Shown: positions 28,166 to 39,601 of the stretch, piece after piece
Numbering within the stretch: the first letter of the stretch is position 1
Layout of the letters: the number at the start of each line of letters is the position of its first letter
From: Aureimonas sp. Leaf427
GTDB taxonomy: Bacteria > Pseudomonadota > Alphaproteobacteria > Rhizobiales > Rhizobiaceae
DNA: 64,000 nt
NCBI RefSeq assembly: GCF_001425485.1
Contig: NZ_LMQW01000001.1
Coordinates: forward strand, 30,107-94,106
Reading direction: 5' to 3'
Notes under the pieces: generated by a model
What the model saw: only the letters and a program-made list of their open reading frames with translations
The model's database searches: none
What the model was told of the DNA's origin: nothing
Position numbers and translations under genes: made by a program

Positions 28166-30124
28166 TCAATAGCCTTTGGTCGCACGGCCCGACAAAATGC
28201 CGAAACCGTCGATCAGAGCTTCCGTCCCGTTGGGGTCCTGCAACTCGCGCTTGACCTCCACCACATGGGCGAAAGCCTGCTCGGACGGCTGCACGCCGAG
28301 CGCCTCTTCAGCCGTCCTCAATTCCCTATTTAGAGACCGGGACCGGTGATGCAAGTGGAGCGCCTGGCGCAGCGACTCGCGCGCATCCTCGGGCGCTGCG
28401 CCCGACAGGAAGCTCCAGTCCCCCCGCAAGCGCACCTGCGTCTCGAAGGCCTCGAACATGTCCCGCATGCCGCGATCGGCCAGCGCCTTCAGGAGCACCT
28501 CCCGGTCGTTGACGGCGGACGCCGAGACGACGTCGAGCACGGCCGAGCGCAGCTTTGCGAGGTCGCCCGGCTGGATGTCGAGATCGGCGAAATAGTCGAA
28601 GGCCTCGTCGAAGAGGACGGGATGATTGATGAAGCCGACGACGATCGTCGTCTCGCGCAGTGCCGGCGTCGTTGCGGCGACCGGCTTCAGGAGGCGCGAG
28701 CGGGTCAGCCGGTCTGAGGCGACGACGCGCTTGGAGGCCGAGCCCAGTCGGGGCTCGTCACGCCCGCGAAACTCCCGCCCGCCGCCACCCTCCGGCCGGC
28801 GTCCGCCGGCGCCGCGCTTGCCGCTCCTGTCGCGGCCCGGCGATCCAAAGAAGGCGCGCAGGCGCTCGTCGACGTCCTGAAGATAGTGCCGGCGCACGCT
28901 CTCGTCGCCGATCTGCCGGGTCAGTCCCTTCAGCCGGTGTTCCAGATCCGCCCGGCGCTCGGGCGTGTCGAAGGCGCCGCCGGCGGTCTCGCGCATCCAG
29001 AGGAGATCGGCCAGCGGCCGCGCGCTCCCCAGCACCGCCCGGAAGCCATCGGCCCCGCGCTCGCGAACGAGATCGTCCGGGTCCTGTCCGCCGTCGAGAA
29101 GGGCAAAGCGCAGAGAGCGGCCGGGTTTCAGCGCCGGCAGCGCCACCTCGGCCGCGCGATGCGCCGCCTTCAGGCCGGCCGGATCGCCGTCGAAGCAGAG
29201 GATCGGTTCGGGCGCATTGCGCCAGAGGAGTTCGAGCTGGCGATCGGTCAACGCGGTGCCGAGCGGGGCGACGGCATTCTCGAAGCCGGCCTGGGCGAGC
29301 GCGATGACGTCGACATAGCCCTCGACCACGACGAGCGTGCCGGCCGCCTTGGAGGCCCGGCGCGCGCGCGCGATATTAAAGAGCGTCGCCCCCTTCACGA
29401 AGACGTCCGTCTCGGGCGAGTTGAGATATTTGGCGGAGACGTCGGACGACAGGGCCCGGCCGCCGAAGGCGATGACGCGCTCCTGGGCGTCCTCGATCGG
29501 GAACATGATGCGGTCGCGGAACCGGTCGTAGGAGACCGCGATGCCCTCGCCGTGGACGACGAGACCGGCGGCCTCGATCTCGGCCTTGCCGACGCCCTTG
29601 GCCGCCAGGAACTCCTTCAGCCGGTTGCGGCTCTCCGGCGCGTAGCCGATGCCGAAGAGCTTCTGCGTCTGCGGATGGATGCCGCGATCGCGCAGATAGG
29701 CGCGCGCCTTCGCGCCCTCCGGCTCCTGCAGCATACCCTGGAAGAAGCCGCTTGCAAGCTTCAGCGCATCGAGGATCGTCGCGCGCTGTCCGTCCCGCTT
29801 CTCCGCCTCCGGATCGCGGGCCGGCATCTGCAGCCCCGCCTCCCCCGCCAGCCGCTCCACGGCCTCGGGAAAGGAAAGGCCCTCGGCCTCGACGAGAAAG
29901 CGGAAATGATCGCCCGACACGCCGCAACCGAAGCAGTGGTAGCGGCCCTTGCGGTCCTCGCAATGGAAGGAGGGCGACTTCTCGGAGTGGAACGGGCAGC
30001 AGGCCCAGAAGTCGCCCTTGCTGCTCTGGGTCTTCCGGCGATCCCAGGTCACGCGCCGGCCGACCACGTCCGAGATCGGCACGCGGTCGCGAATGTCGTC
30101 GAGAAACTGAGGCGAGAAGCGCAT
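28166..30124 (-). CDS. dnaG: DNA primase
   Basis: 652-residue primase that makes RNA primers at the replication fork. The N-terminal CHC2 zinc finger is seen as CPFHSEKSPSFHC and YHCFGCGVSG. The RNA-polymerase core contains a TOPRIM domain (VVVEGYVDVIALAQAG, CFDGDPAGLKAAHRA). The C-terminal region, after a basic Gly/Arg-rich linker, is the DnaB-interacting part. The start MRFSPQFLDDIRDRVPIS is typical. It is separated from gatB/yqeY by an RTX-protein gene in this genome. Confidence 0.98.
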   Translation of the reverse strand: MRFSPQFLDDIRDRVPISDVVGRRVTWDRRKTQSSKGDFWACCPFHSEKSPSFHCEDRKGRYHCFGCGVSGDHFRFLVEAEGLSFPEAVERLAGEAGLQMPARDPEAEKRDGQRATILDALKLASGFFQGMLQEPEGAKARAYLRDRGIHPQTQKLFGIGYAPESRNRLKEFLAAKGVGKAEIEAAGLVVHGEGIAVSYDRFRDRIMFPIEDAQERVIAFGGRALSSDVSAKYLNSPETDVFVKGATLFNIARARRASKAAGTLVVVEGYVDVIALAQAGFENAVAPLGTALTDRQLELLWRNAPEPILCFDGDPAGLKAAHRAAEVALPALKPGRSLRFALLDGGQDPDDLVRERGADGFRAVLGSARPLADLLWMRETAGGAFDTPERRADLEHRLKGLTRQIGDESVRRHYLQDVDERLRAFFGSPGRDRSGKRGAGGRRPEGGGGREFRGRDEPRLGSASKRVVASDRLTRSRLLKPVAATTPALRETTIVVGFINHPVLFDEAFDYFADLDIQPGDLAKLRSAVLDVVSASAVNDREVLLKALADRGMRDMFEAFETQVRLRGDWSFLSGAAPEDARESLRQALHLHHRSRSLNRELRTAEEALGVQPSEQAFAHVVEVKRELQDPNGTEALIDGFGILSGRATKGY

Positions 30125-30603
30125 GGGACCGATGATCTTGAAATGAGCGGCGTTCGATCCGACGGGACCGCGCCGCCGGAACGAGACTAGCAGATGTCGC
30201 CTCCGGAGTCAGATCGCAATGGGCGGGCCGCCATGAGGAGGCCAACGTCGCACGCCTGTCGCCGTTGGACGCTACACGCGGGGCGCGCACGGACTGCCTT
30301 CGGAACCCTACGAACCCGAGTGGGTAAGGTAAATTATTGGTTGTGGCCTCAAGAAAGACAAAATTGCATTAACCAGCCGTTCATCATCTTGAATACCGCA
30401 TACTGTTATGTCATTCGAAGTCTAGCGGCGAGCTTCGCTCACGAATTTCGTGAATTCATCGTCGCCAACGAGATTATATCAGGTTTACTGACCAGTTCTA
30501 TTCTCGATTTGACACAGATTTGAACGAATAGACTCCAGTCTTAGCGACAGCGGGCTGGTCTTCGCCCCATCACGTCTCAAAATGACGCAACAGGAGCCTG
30601 GAA
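30125..30603. other. Divergent intergenic region between dnaG and RTX gene
   Basis: 479 bases. From about 30325 the composition becomes AT-rich, unlike the core genes around it, consistent with acquired DNA accompanying the RTX gene. No gene is recognisable; promoters for both directions are expected. Confidence 0.45.
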
Positions 30604-31641
30604 GTGGCAACGATCTACGGCACAGTCAACGACGACATTCTCTACGGCACTAACAGCGATGATACGATTTTCGCTGGCGAAGGAAACGACACGGTTACAG
30701 GCAACAAAGGCTTGGACACCGTTTACGGCGGCGCAGGCAATGATCGCATTTCCGGCAGCGACGGTGACGACAAGCTCTTCGGCGACGACGGTGACGATCG
30801 TCTTTTCGGCAATGGCGGCAACGATGAGCTGCATGGCGGCGCCGGCAACGATAATCTCGACGGTAGCGACGGCGACGACACGCTCTTCGGCGACGACGGC
30901 GACGACATCCTGAACGGCAATGGCGGAAACGACCACCTCTACGGCGGCGCCGGCAAGGACTTCCTTTTCGGCTCCAACGGCGCTGACTATCTCGACGGCG
31001 GCGACGGCAACGACAACCTCCAGGGCGCCGACGGCAACGACATCCTGCTCGGCGGCAACGGCAACGACTGGCTAAGCGGCGGCGAAGGCAACGACAATCT
31101 ATATGGCGGCGAAGGCAACGACGAGCTCGTCGGCGGCACGGGAACCAACGAGCTCTACGGCGAGAACGGCGACGACACGCTGGTCGGCGGCAACGAGGTC
31201 GACTCCCTGTTCGGCGGCGCCGGCAAAGATCTCCTGTTCGGCAATCTTGGTCGCGATCAGCTGACCGGTGGCGCTGGCTCGGACATCTTCCAGTTCCGCA
31301 CGACCGCGGATTCGGCCGTCGGCGCGGGAAACCGCGACCAGATCCTTGATTGGACGCCGGATTCCAAGAGCTACGTCTGCCACAAGGGTTTCGTGACCGT
31401 TCAGGGCGACCAGATCGACCTTTCGGCCATCGATGCCGACAGCAGGGCATCGAACGGCGACACCGCCTTCAAGTTCATCGGCTGCGGCAACTTCACGGCC
31501 GCCGGCCAGGTCCGCTACTTCTTCGAGAACGGCAACACGATCGTTCAGCTGAACACGGACAACAACCGCTGCACCGTCGAGTCCGAAATCCAGCTCACCG
31601 GCATACGCGATCACCTCGTGGCCTCGGACTTCATTCTCTAA
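30604..31641 (+). CDS. RTX-repeat-only secreted Ca2+-binding protein
   Basis: 345 residues made almost wholly of RTX units. From residue 1 to about 225 there are about 22 nonapeptides of the type GGxGNDxLx or GDDGDDxLF, interspersed with YGGAGKD and FGSNGAD variants. From about 230 it is an M10_C-like secretion domain (SDIFQFRTTADS, RDQILDWTPDS, ending LVASDFIL), clearly related to the end of the serralysin at 15996. There is no catalytic domain and no signal peptide. Three Cys in the C-terminal domain (YVCHKG, FIGCGNF, NNRCTV) are unusual for RTX proteins. Start from a purine-rich site (AGGAGCCTGGAA). It probably acts outside the cell as a Ca2+-dependent matrix or surface protein. Confidence 0.88.
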   Translation: MATIYGTVNDDILYGTNSDDTIFAGEGNDTVTGNKGLDTVYGGAGNDRISGSDGDDKLFGDDGDDRLFGNGGNDELHGGAGNDNLDGSDGDDTLFGDDGDDILNGNGGNDHLYGGAGKDFLFGSNGADYLDGGDGNDNLQGADGNDILLGGNGNDWLSGGEGNDNLYGGEGNDELVGGTGTNELYGENGDDTLVGGNEVDSLFGGAGKDLLFGNLGRDQLTGGAGSDIFQFRTTADSAVGAGNRDQILDWTPDSKSYVCHKGFVTVQGDQIDLSAIDADSRASNGDTAFKFIGCGNFTAAGQVRYFFENGNTIVQLNTDNNRCTVESEIQLTGIRDHLVASDFIL

Positions 31642-31677
31642 GCCTTCGGGCAAAGCTTAGAACACCGCACGATCGGG

Positions 31678-31706
31678 AGGCCCGGACAGTCCTTGTCCGG
31701 GCCTTC
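31678..31706 (+). terminator. Hairpin between RTX gene and gatB/yqeY
   Basis: Perfect 11-base arms AGGCCCGGACA and TGTCCGGGCCT around GTCCT, 36 bases after the RTX stop codon. Only a short T stretch follows. It may serve both convergent genes. Confidence 0.6.
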
Positions 31707-31772
31707 TGCATGACAACCCGATGCCCTTCGGCGTTCTTAGACGCGGCAGAAGCCCGCGTCCTAACGCACCCG

Positions 31773-32228
31773 TCAGCCGGCGGTCAGCTGGCGCTTCACC
31801 ACGCCGTTGGCCTTGCCGAAGTCCATCTGTCCGGCATGGCGTTCCTTCAGCGCGCCCATGACGCGGCCCATGTCCTTCATGCCGGCCGCGCCGAGATCGG
31901 CGATGGTCGCGGCGACGGCGGCCTCCATGCCGGCCTCGTCCATCTGCGCGGGCATGAAGCCGGCGATGACGGCGATCTCCTCGCGCTCCTTGGCCGCAAG
32001 CTCCGGGCGCGCATTGTCCTCGTAGATCTTGGCCGATTCCTCGCGCTGCTTGACCATCTTGGTCATGATCTGCACGATCTCGTCGTCGGACGCGGCCTCG
32101 CGGTTCTGCCCGCGATTGGCGATGTCCTTGTCCTTGATGGCGGCGTTGACGAGGCGCAGCGTGCTCGTCCTCGCGGCGTCGCGCGCCTTCATGGCGTCTC
32201 TCAGGGCTTCCGTGATCGCGGCGCGCAT
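31773..32228 (-). CDS. GatB/YqeY domain protein
   Basis: 151-residue stand-alone GatB/YqeY-domain protein, resembling the tRNA-binding tail of the GatB amidotransferase subunit. The family blocks are: ALRDAMKARDAARTSTLRLV, then SDDEIVQIMTKMVKQREES, then ELAAKEREEIAVIAGFMP, then MGRVMGALKERHAGQMDFGK. The function is unknown, though aminoacyl-tRNA handling is suspected. The start MRAAITEAL has AGGAGG five bases upstream, which rules out the in-frame extension to 32681. It is divergent from carA, as in related genomes. Confidence 0.93.
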   Translation of the reverse strand: MRAAITEALRDAMKARDAARTSTLRLVNAAIKDKDIANRGQNREAASDDEIVQIMTKMVKQREESAKIYEDNARPELAAKEREEIAVIAGFMPAQMDEAGMEAAVAATIADLGAAGMKDMGRVMGALKERHAGQMDFGKANGVVKRQLTAG

Positions 32229-32559
32229 GGCGGCCTCCTCGTCCGTCGTTTCAGGGGTCGTTGATGGCGCGTTCGGCAGCCGGCCTCTAGCCGGCTCCTG
32301 CCTTGCAAAGCCGTTCCGGGGAGGTAAACTTGGGCAAAACCATGCGCAAGAGACTTGCGGTCCGGGCCGGGAGCGTCGATATCGAGGCTCGACAGAAGCC
32401 GGCGCCTGCCCGACGTCCGTCCGCCATGCCCGGCGGCCGGGCGTTTTCGCGCGACGGGTCGGACAAGCGTTCGGTGCGCCGGACAGGCCGACCGAACCCG
32501 TCCTTGCCGGCAAGACGCCCGGACCCGAGAGGGTCGCTAGGAAGATTGAGAGGTACGCC
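32229..32559. other. Divergent intergenic region of gatB/yqeY and carA
   Basis: 331 bases. A promoter-like pair TTGCAA (32303-32308) and TAAACT (32325-32330), 16 bases apart, points toward carA, leaving a leader of about 220 bases. No attenuator peptide or riboswitch can be recognised. Confidence 0.35.
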
Positions 32560-33741
32560 ATGACCGAAGCCTGGACCACCCGCATCCCGACCGCGCTCCT
32601 GGTGCTTGCCGACGGCACGGTGATCGAAGGCGACGGGCTCGGCGCCACCGGCATCGTCGAAGGCGAGGTCTGCTTCAACACGGCGCTGACCGGCTACCAG
32701 GAAATCCTGACGGACCCGTCCTATTCCCGCCAGATCGTCACCTTCACCTTCCCCCATATCGGCAATGTCGGCGCCAACGAGGAGGATGCCGAAGACCTCG
32801 TTCCTGCCAATGCCTGTGGCGCGGTCGGCGCGATCTTCCGTGCCGAGGTCTCGACGCCCTCCAACTACCGCTCGTCCGGCGGCCTCGACGCCTGGCTGAA
32901 GAAGCGCGGCGTCATCGCTTTGTCCGGCATCGACACCCGTGCCCTCACCGCCCACATCCGCGAGCGCGGCGCGCCGAACGCCGTCATCGCGCATGATCCC
33001 AATGGCGTGTTCGACGTCGAGGCCCTGAAGGCGCGTGCCAGAGCCTGGTCCGGCCTCGTCGGTCTCGATCTCGCCAAGGACGTCGCCGTCGGCCAGTCGG
33101 TCGTGTGGAACGAGAAGGCCTGGGTCTGGAACGAGGGCTTCGCCCGCGAGGAGGCGCCCCGCTACAAGATCGTCGCCATCGACTACGGCACCAAGCGCAA
33201 CATCCTGCGCCTCATGTCCGACCGCGGCGCCGAGGTCATCCTGATGCCCGCCACCGCGACGGCAGAGGAGGTCATGGCGCACCATCCCGACGGCGTGTTC
33301 CTGTCGAACGGCCCGGGCGATCCGGAAGCGACCGGCGACTACGCCGTGCCGACGATCCAGGGCTTGATGGAGACGGGCGTTCCGATGTTCGGCATCTGCC
33401 TCGGCCACCAGATGCTGGCGCTGGCGCTCGGCGGCAAGACCGAGAAGATGCACCAGGGCCACCATGGCGCGAACCATCCGGTGATGGACCACACGACCGG
33501 CAAGGTCGAGATCGTCTCCATGAACCACGGCTTCGCGGTCGAATCGGCCTCGCTCCCCTCAAGCGTCGAGGAGACGCACATCTCCCTCTTCGACCAGTCC
33601 AATTGCGGCCTTCGCGTCCGCGACAAGCCGATCTTCTCGGTCCAGCACCATCCCGAGGCCTCCCCCGGCCCCCAGGATTCGCACTATCTCTTCGACCGCT
33701 TCTTCCAGATGATCGACGAGAAGCGCGCCGGCACCGCTTGA
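32560..33741 (+). CDS. carA: Carbamoyl-phosphate synthase small subunit
   Basis: 393-residue glutamine amidotransferase subunit that feeds ammonia to CarB for arginine and pyrimidine synthesis. The N-terminal CPSase domain (ALTGYQEILTDPSYSRQIV) is followed by a class I amidotransferase domain: nucleophile Cys in FGICLGHQMLALALGGK, and catalytic His and Glu in HHPEASPGP. The start MTEAWTTRIP follows GAGAGGT. It is separated from carB by an XRE-type gene, whereas the two subunits are adjacent in many bacteria. Confidence 0.98.
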   Translation: MTEAWTTRIPTALLVLADGTVIEGDGLGATGIVEGEVCFNTALTGYQEILTDPSYSRQIVTFTFPHIGNVGANEEDAEDLVPANACGAVGAIFRAEVSTPSNYRSSGGLDAWLKKRGVIALSGIDTRALTAHIRERGAPNAVIAHDPNGVFDVEALKARARAWSGLVGLDLAKDVAVGQSVVWNEKAWVWNEGFAREEAPRYKIVAIDYGTKRNILRLMSDRGAEVILMPATATAEEVMAHHPDGVFLSNGPGDPEATGDYAVPTIQGLMETGVPMFGICLGHQMLALALGGKTEKMHQGHHGANHPVMDHTTGKVEIVSMNHGFAVESASLPSSVEETHISLFDQSNCGLRVRDKPIFSVQHHPEASPGPQDSHYLFDRFFQMIDEKRAGTA

Positions 33742-33880
33742 CCGGAACGGATGGGGAATTAAGCAGACCGGTGAAAAACTTCGCCGGCTGACCATCCCGG
33801 CATCTTGATTGTGACAGCCTGAGCGGCTCTCTCGAAGCCGTTCGCCCGTTCCAAACGGGCTTCGTCGCAGGAGGGATGCC

Positions 33881-34264
33881 GTGGAACCCGACGAATTTCG
33901 CCAGTGGCGCAAGAGCCTCGGCTGGAAGCAGAAGGACGCTGCCGAGAAGCTCGGCCTGAAGAAGCGCGTCATCCAGTATTACGAGAAGGGCGATCGCGAC
34001 GGGAAGGCCGTCGCCATTCCGACATCGGTGGAACTGGCCTGCCTTGCCCTCGCGCTCGGCCACGACGCCTGGGACGGCGAGGTCGCCGCCCGCGCCATCG
34101 AAGGCCGCACCGCGCCGACACCGCTCCCCGATGATGCGCCGCTAGAGGCCCTGGCCGCGCTGGACGGGGCCGATGGAGACGGCCCCTCCCCGGAAGCGCA
34201 GGCCTTCGTCGAGCCGGGCGAGGCATCCCCGTCGAACGACGGACATCCCCACGACCACGGCTGA
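33881..34264 (+). CDS. XRE-type helix-turn-helix regulator
   Basis: 127 residues. The first 50 hold an XRE/Cro helix-turn-helix (EFRQWRKSLGWKQKDAAEKL, then GLKKRVIQYYEKGDRDG). The rest is a Pro/Ala/Asp-rich, probably disordered tail ending in His residues. The start is a GTG with AGGAGG seven bases before it. A GCCCGTT/AACGGGC hairpin (33846-33862) lies just upstream. The gene lies between carA and carB on the same strand; a link to pyrimidine regulation is possible but unproven. Confidence 0.82.
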   Translation: MEPDEFRQWRKSLGWKQKDAAEKLGLKKRVIQYYEKGDRDGKAVAIPTSVELACLALALGHDAWDGEVAARAIEGRTAPTPLPDDAPLEALAALDGADGDGPSPEAQAFVEPGEASPSNDGHPHDHG

Positions 34265-34584
34265 CGCCCGGACGATCGGTCCGGACGGACTGTGGCGGGC
34301 AGCATGTCCCTGACCGGACTCGGACTTCGGCAGAATCCGGTGGCGGGGCATGGTCGAACTCGAGCGGCGCTTGAGCATCTCTCGCTCAAGTTCGTCCGGC
34401 CGAGGGGCTCATCCACCCGGCCAACCGGCCTTGAATCGCACGAGCGTCCCGCCGGGCCTTTCACTGCGCGATGCTTTTGCCTATAAGCCGGTCCTAGCCT
34501 GACGAACCGTCCTCTGCCACCGGCCGCGAGCCTTTTCCGCGACCGGCTTTGGCGCGCGACGATGCTAGCCGACGAAAGACCGCC
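34265..34584. other. Intergenic region before carB, no gene recognised
   Basis: 320 bases. It probably carries a promoter and leader for carB; I cannot identify a riboswitch or attenuator. Confidence 0.4.
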
Positions 34585-38100
<3,516 letters not shown>

Positions 38101-38408
38101 CGGGGGTCGGTCCCGGCTGAAACCGCGCGCTTTCGAACGCGGCCTCAGCCAGGACCGGACCCTGAGAATTGACAGAGCGGCGGGACGGCAGCATCTTCCC
38201 ACATCGACGGGTCGAAGCGCCCGCCCCATCGGCGGGTCGAACCCCTCGTATGAACGATCACCAAACCGGTTCCGACGCCCAGCGGCGTGCGGGGCCTGTT
38301 CTTTCTTGGGCCAGGGCGTTCCGCCCGGCTCATTCCGACCGGGCTTTTCCCGGCATAGCGATACGGGAACGTCGGCCGGATGGCCGGCGCTCCGGAGAGG
38401 TTGAAGGC
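38101..38408. other. Intergenic region between carB and greA with long hairpin
   Basis: 308 bases. The first 60 fold into a long imperfect stem (38104-38163); the rest has no recognised element apart from the greA ribosome-binding region. Confidence 0.45.
38104..38163 (+). terminator. Long imperfect hairpin after carB
   Basis: GGGTCGGTCCCGGCTGA pairs with TCAGCCAGGACCGGACCC, with few mismatches, and CCGCG pairs with CGCGG nearer the loop. It starts four bases after the stop codon. No U-run, so it could be a 3'-end stabiliser or a Rho-dependent end. Confidence 0.45.
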
Positions 38409-38882
38409 ATGGATAAGTTCCCGATGACGAGCGCCGGCTTCGAAACGCTGAAGGAGGAGCTCCGCCGCCGCCAGCAGGAAGAGCGCCCGCGCATCATCGC
38501 CGCGATTTCTGAGGCGCGCGCCCATGGCGATCTTTCGGAAAACGCCGAGTATCATGCCGCCAAGGAGTCGCAGAGCCTGAACGAGGGCCGCATTGCCGAG
38601 CTCGAGGACTACACGGGCCGCGCCGAGGTGATCGACGTCTCCAAGCTGTCCGGCGAGAAGATCAAGTTCGGCGCCATCGTCAAGCTCATCGACGAGGATA
38701 CCGAGGAGGAGAAGGTCTATCAGATCGTCGGCGACCAAGAAGCCGACGTGAAACAGGGCCGCATCTCTATCTCCTCGCCCATCGCCCGCGCCCTGATCGG
38801 CAAGGGCGAAGGCGACACGGTCGAAGTCGCCGCACCCGGCGGCGCCCGCTCCTACGAGATCATCGAGCTGCGCTGGGGCTGA
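38409..38882 (+). CDS. greA: Transcript cleavage factor GreA
   Basis: 157-residue elongation factor that rescues backtracked RNA polymerase. The N-terminal coiled coil carries the acidic tip in [19 protein letters not shown] (the D-x-x-E signature), and the C-terminal FKBP-like domain contains [20 protein letters not shown] and ends YEIIELRW. The length is standard. A GGAGAGG site precedes the start [11 protein letters not shown]. Confidence 0.98.
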   Translation: MDKFPMTSAGFETLKEELRRRQQEERPRIIAAISEARAHGDLSENAEYHAAKESQSLNEGRIAELEDYTGRAEVIDVSKLSGEKIKFGAIVKLIDEDTEEEKVYQIVGDQEADVKQGRISISSPIARALIGKGEGDTVEVAAPGGARSYEIIELRWG

Positions 38883-38888
38883 GGGCGG

Positions 38889-39158
38889 GTGACGACGAGG
38901 TTCGAGTACGATCCTGCGAAAAGCGCATCGAACCTCGTCAAGCACGGCATCGATTTCGAGGAGGCACAGAGACTTTGGGCCGACCCGCGCTTCTATGTGT
39001 TCGTCGCGCAGACGGAACTGGAGCGGCGCTACATCGGAATTGGACGGCTCGACGACCGCCACTGGACCGCGATCTTTACACATCGCTCCAGACGTCTGAG
39101 ACTGATATATGTTCGCCGTTCGCGAGCATTGGAGATCGAACGCTATGAAGGCCAGTGA
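38889..39158 (+). CDS. brnT: BrnT-family ribonuclease toxin
   Basis: 89-residue type II toxin of the BrnT family, RelE-like ribonucleases. The sequence matches the family: FEYDPAKSASNLVKHGIDFEE, then RYIGIGRLDDRHWTAIFTHR, then LRLIYVRRSRALEIERYE. It starts with a GTG six bases after the greA stop codon, with GAGGG before it. It overlaps the following BrnA-type gene by 14 bases, the usual brnT-brnA order. Confidence 0.85.
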   Translation: MTTRFEYDPAKSASNLVKHGIDFEEAQRLWADPRFYVFVAQTELERRYIGIGRLDDRHWTAIFTHRSRRLRLIYVRRSRALEIERYEGQ

Positions 39159-39360
39159 CTTCGACAGGGCTTTCGACGACGGTGAGGACATCGACCATCT
39201 CATCGATTGGACATCCGGCCTGCGGCCCAATCTGGAGGCGCACCGCGTCGAGCTCGACATTCCATTTTGGATGATCAGCAAGATCGATCGGGAAGCAGAG
39301 ACGCTCGGCGTCAAGCCGCAGGATCTGATTCAACGTTGGATTTCCGAGAAGCTATCCTGA
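39145..39360 (+). CDS. brnA: BrnA-like antitoxin
   Basis: 71-residue partner of the BrnT toxin. The N-terminal FDRAFDDGEDIDHLIDW is acidic, and the C-terminal part is a ribbon-helix-helix-like DNA-binding segment (RVELDIPFWMISKIDREAET, LGVKPQDLIQRWISEKL). By family analogy it neutralises BrnT and represses the pair. The start MKASDFDRA lies inside the end of brnT, with GGAG about ten bases before it. Confidence 0.8.
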   Translation: MKASDFDRAFDDGEDIDHLIDWTSGLRPNLEAHRVELDIPFWMISKIDREAETLGVKPQDLIQRWISEKLS

Positions 39361-39404
39361 CCTCTCCCAACATCTACCTCGCCACCGCACCGTGCTCGAG
39401 ACGG

Positions 39405-39450
39405 CCGATCTCCCCCATCGAGGGGAAGATGTCCAGCAGGATAGAGCGGA
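39405..39450 (+). repeat. RIME-like palindromic intergenic repeat, degenerate copy
   Basis: The segment GATCTCCCCCATCGAGGGGA followed by AGATGTCCAGCAGG is a degenerate version of the palindromic element at 40881-40932, same orientation. It lies between brnA and the lpcC-like gene. Confidence 0.55.
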
Positions 39451-39549
39451 ACGCCTCACGTGGACGGCTGGCGTCGTCACGTCGGCCGACAATCTCCAAG
39501 CTCTACACCGTCCGCGCGCCCCTCCGCCTCCCGAGCCCTTGTCGAGGAG

Positions 39550-39590
39550 CGGCATATCTCCCTCAACGGGGGAGCTCATGCCTCTCTTCC
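39550..39590. repeat. RIME-like repeat, partial copy overlapping lpcC start region
   Basis: The segment with ATCTCCCTCAACGGGGGAG resembles the core palindrome of the other copies. The only good ribosome-binding site (GGGGGAG) near the lpcC-like gene is part of it. Confidence 0.45.
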
Positions 39591-39601
39591 TCGGCCACGC
39601 C

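Noticed and set aside
30695-31450. Arg/Cys-rich minus-strand frame opposite the RTX protein
   Set aside because: Produced by the repetitive GGCGGCGACGGC-type codons of the RTX repeats read backwards.
32029-32559. Upstream in-frame extension of CarA
   Set aside because: It would run antisense through gatB/yqeY; the CarA start at 32560 fits the family.
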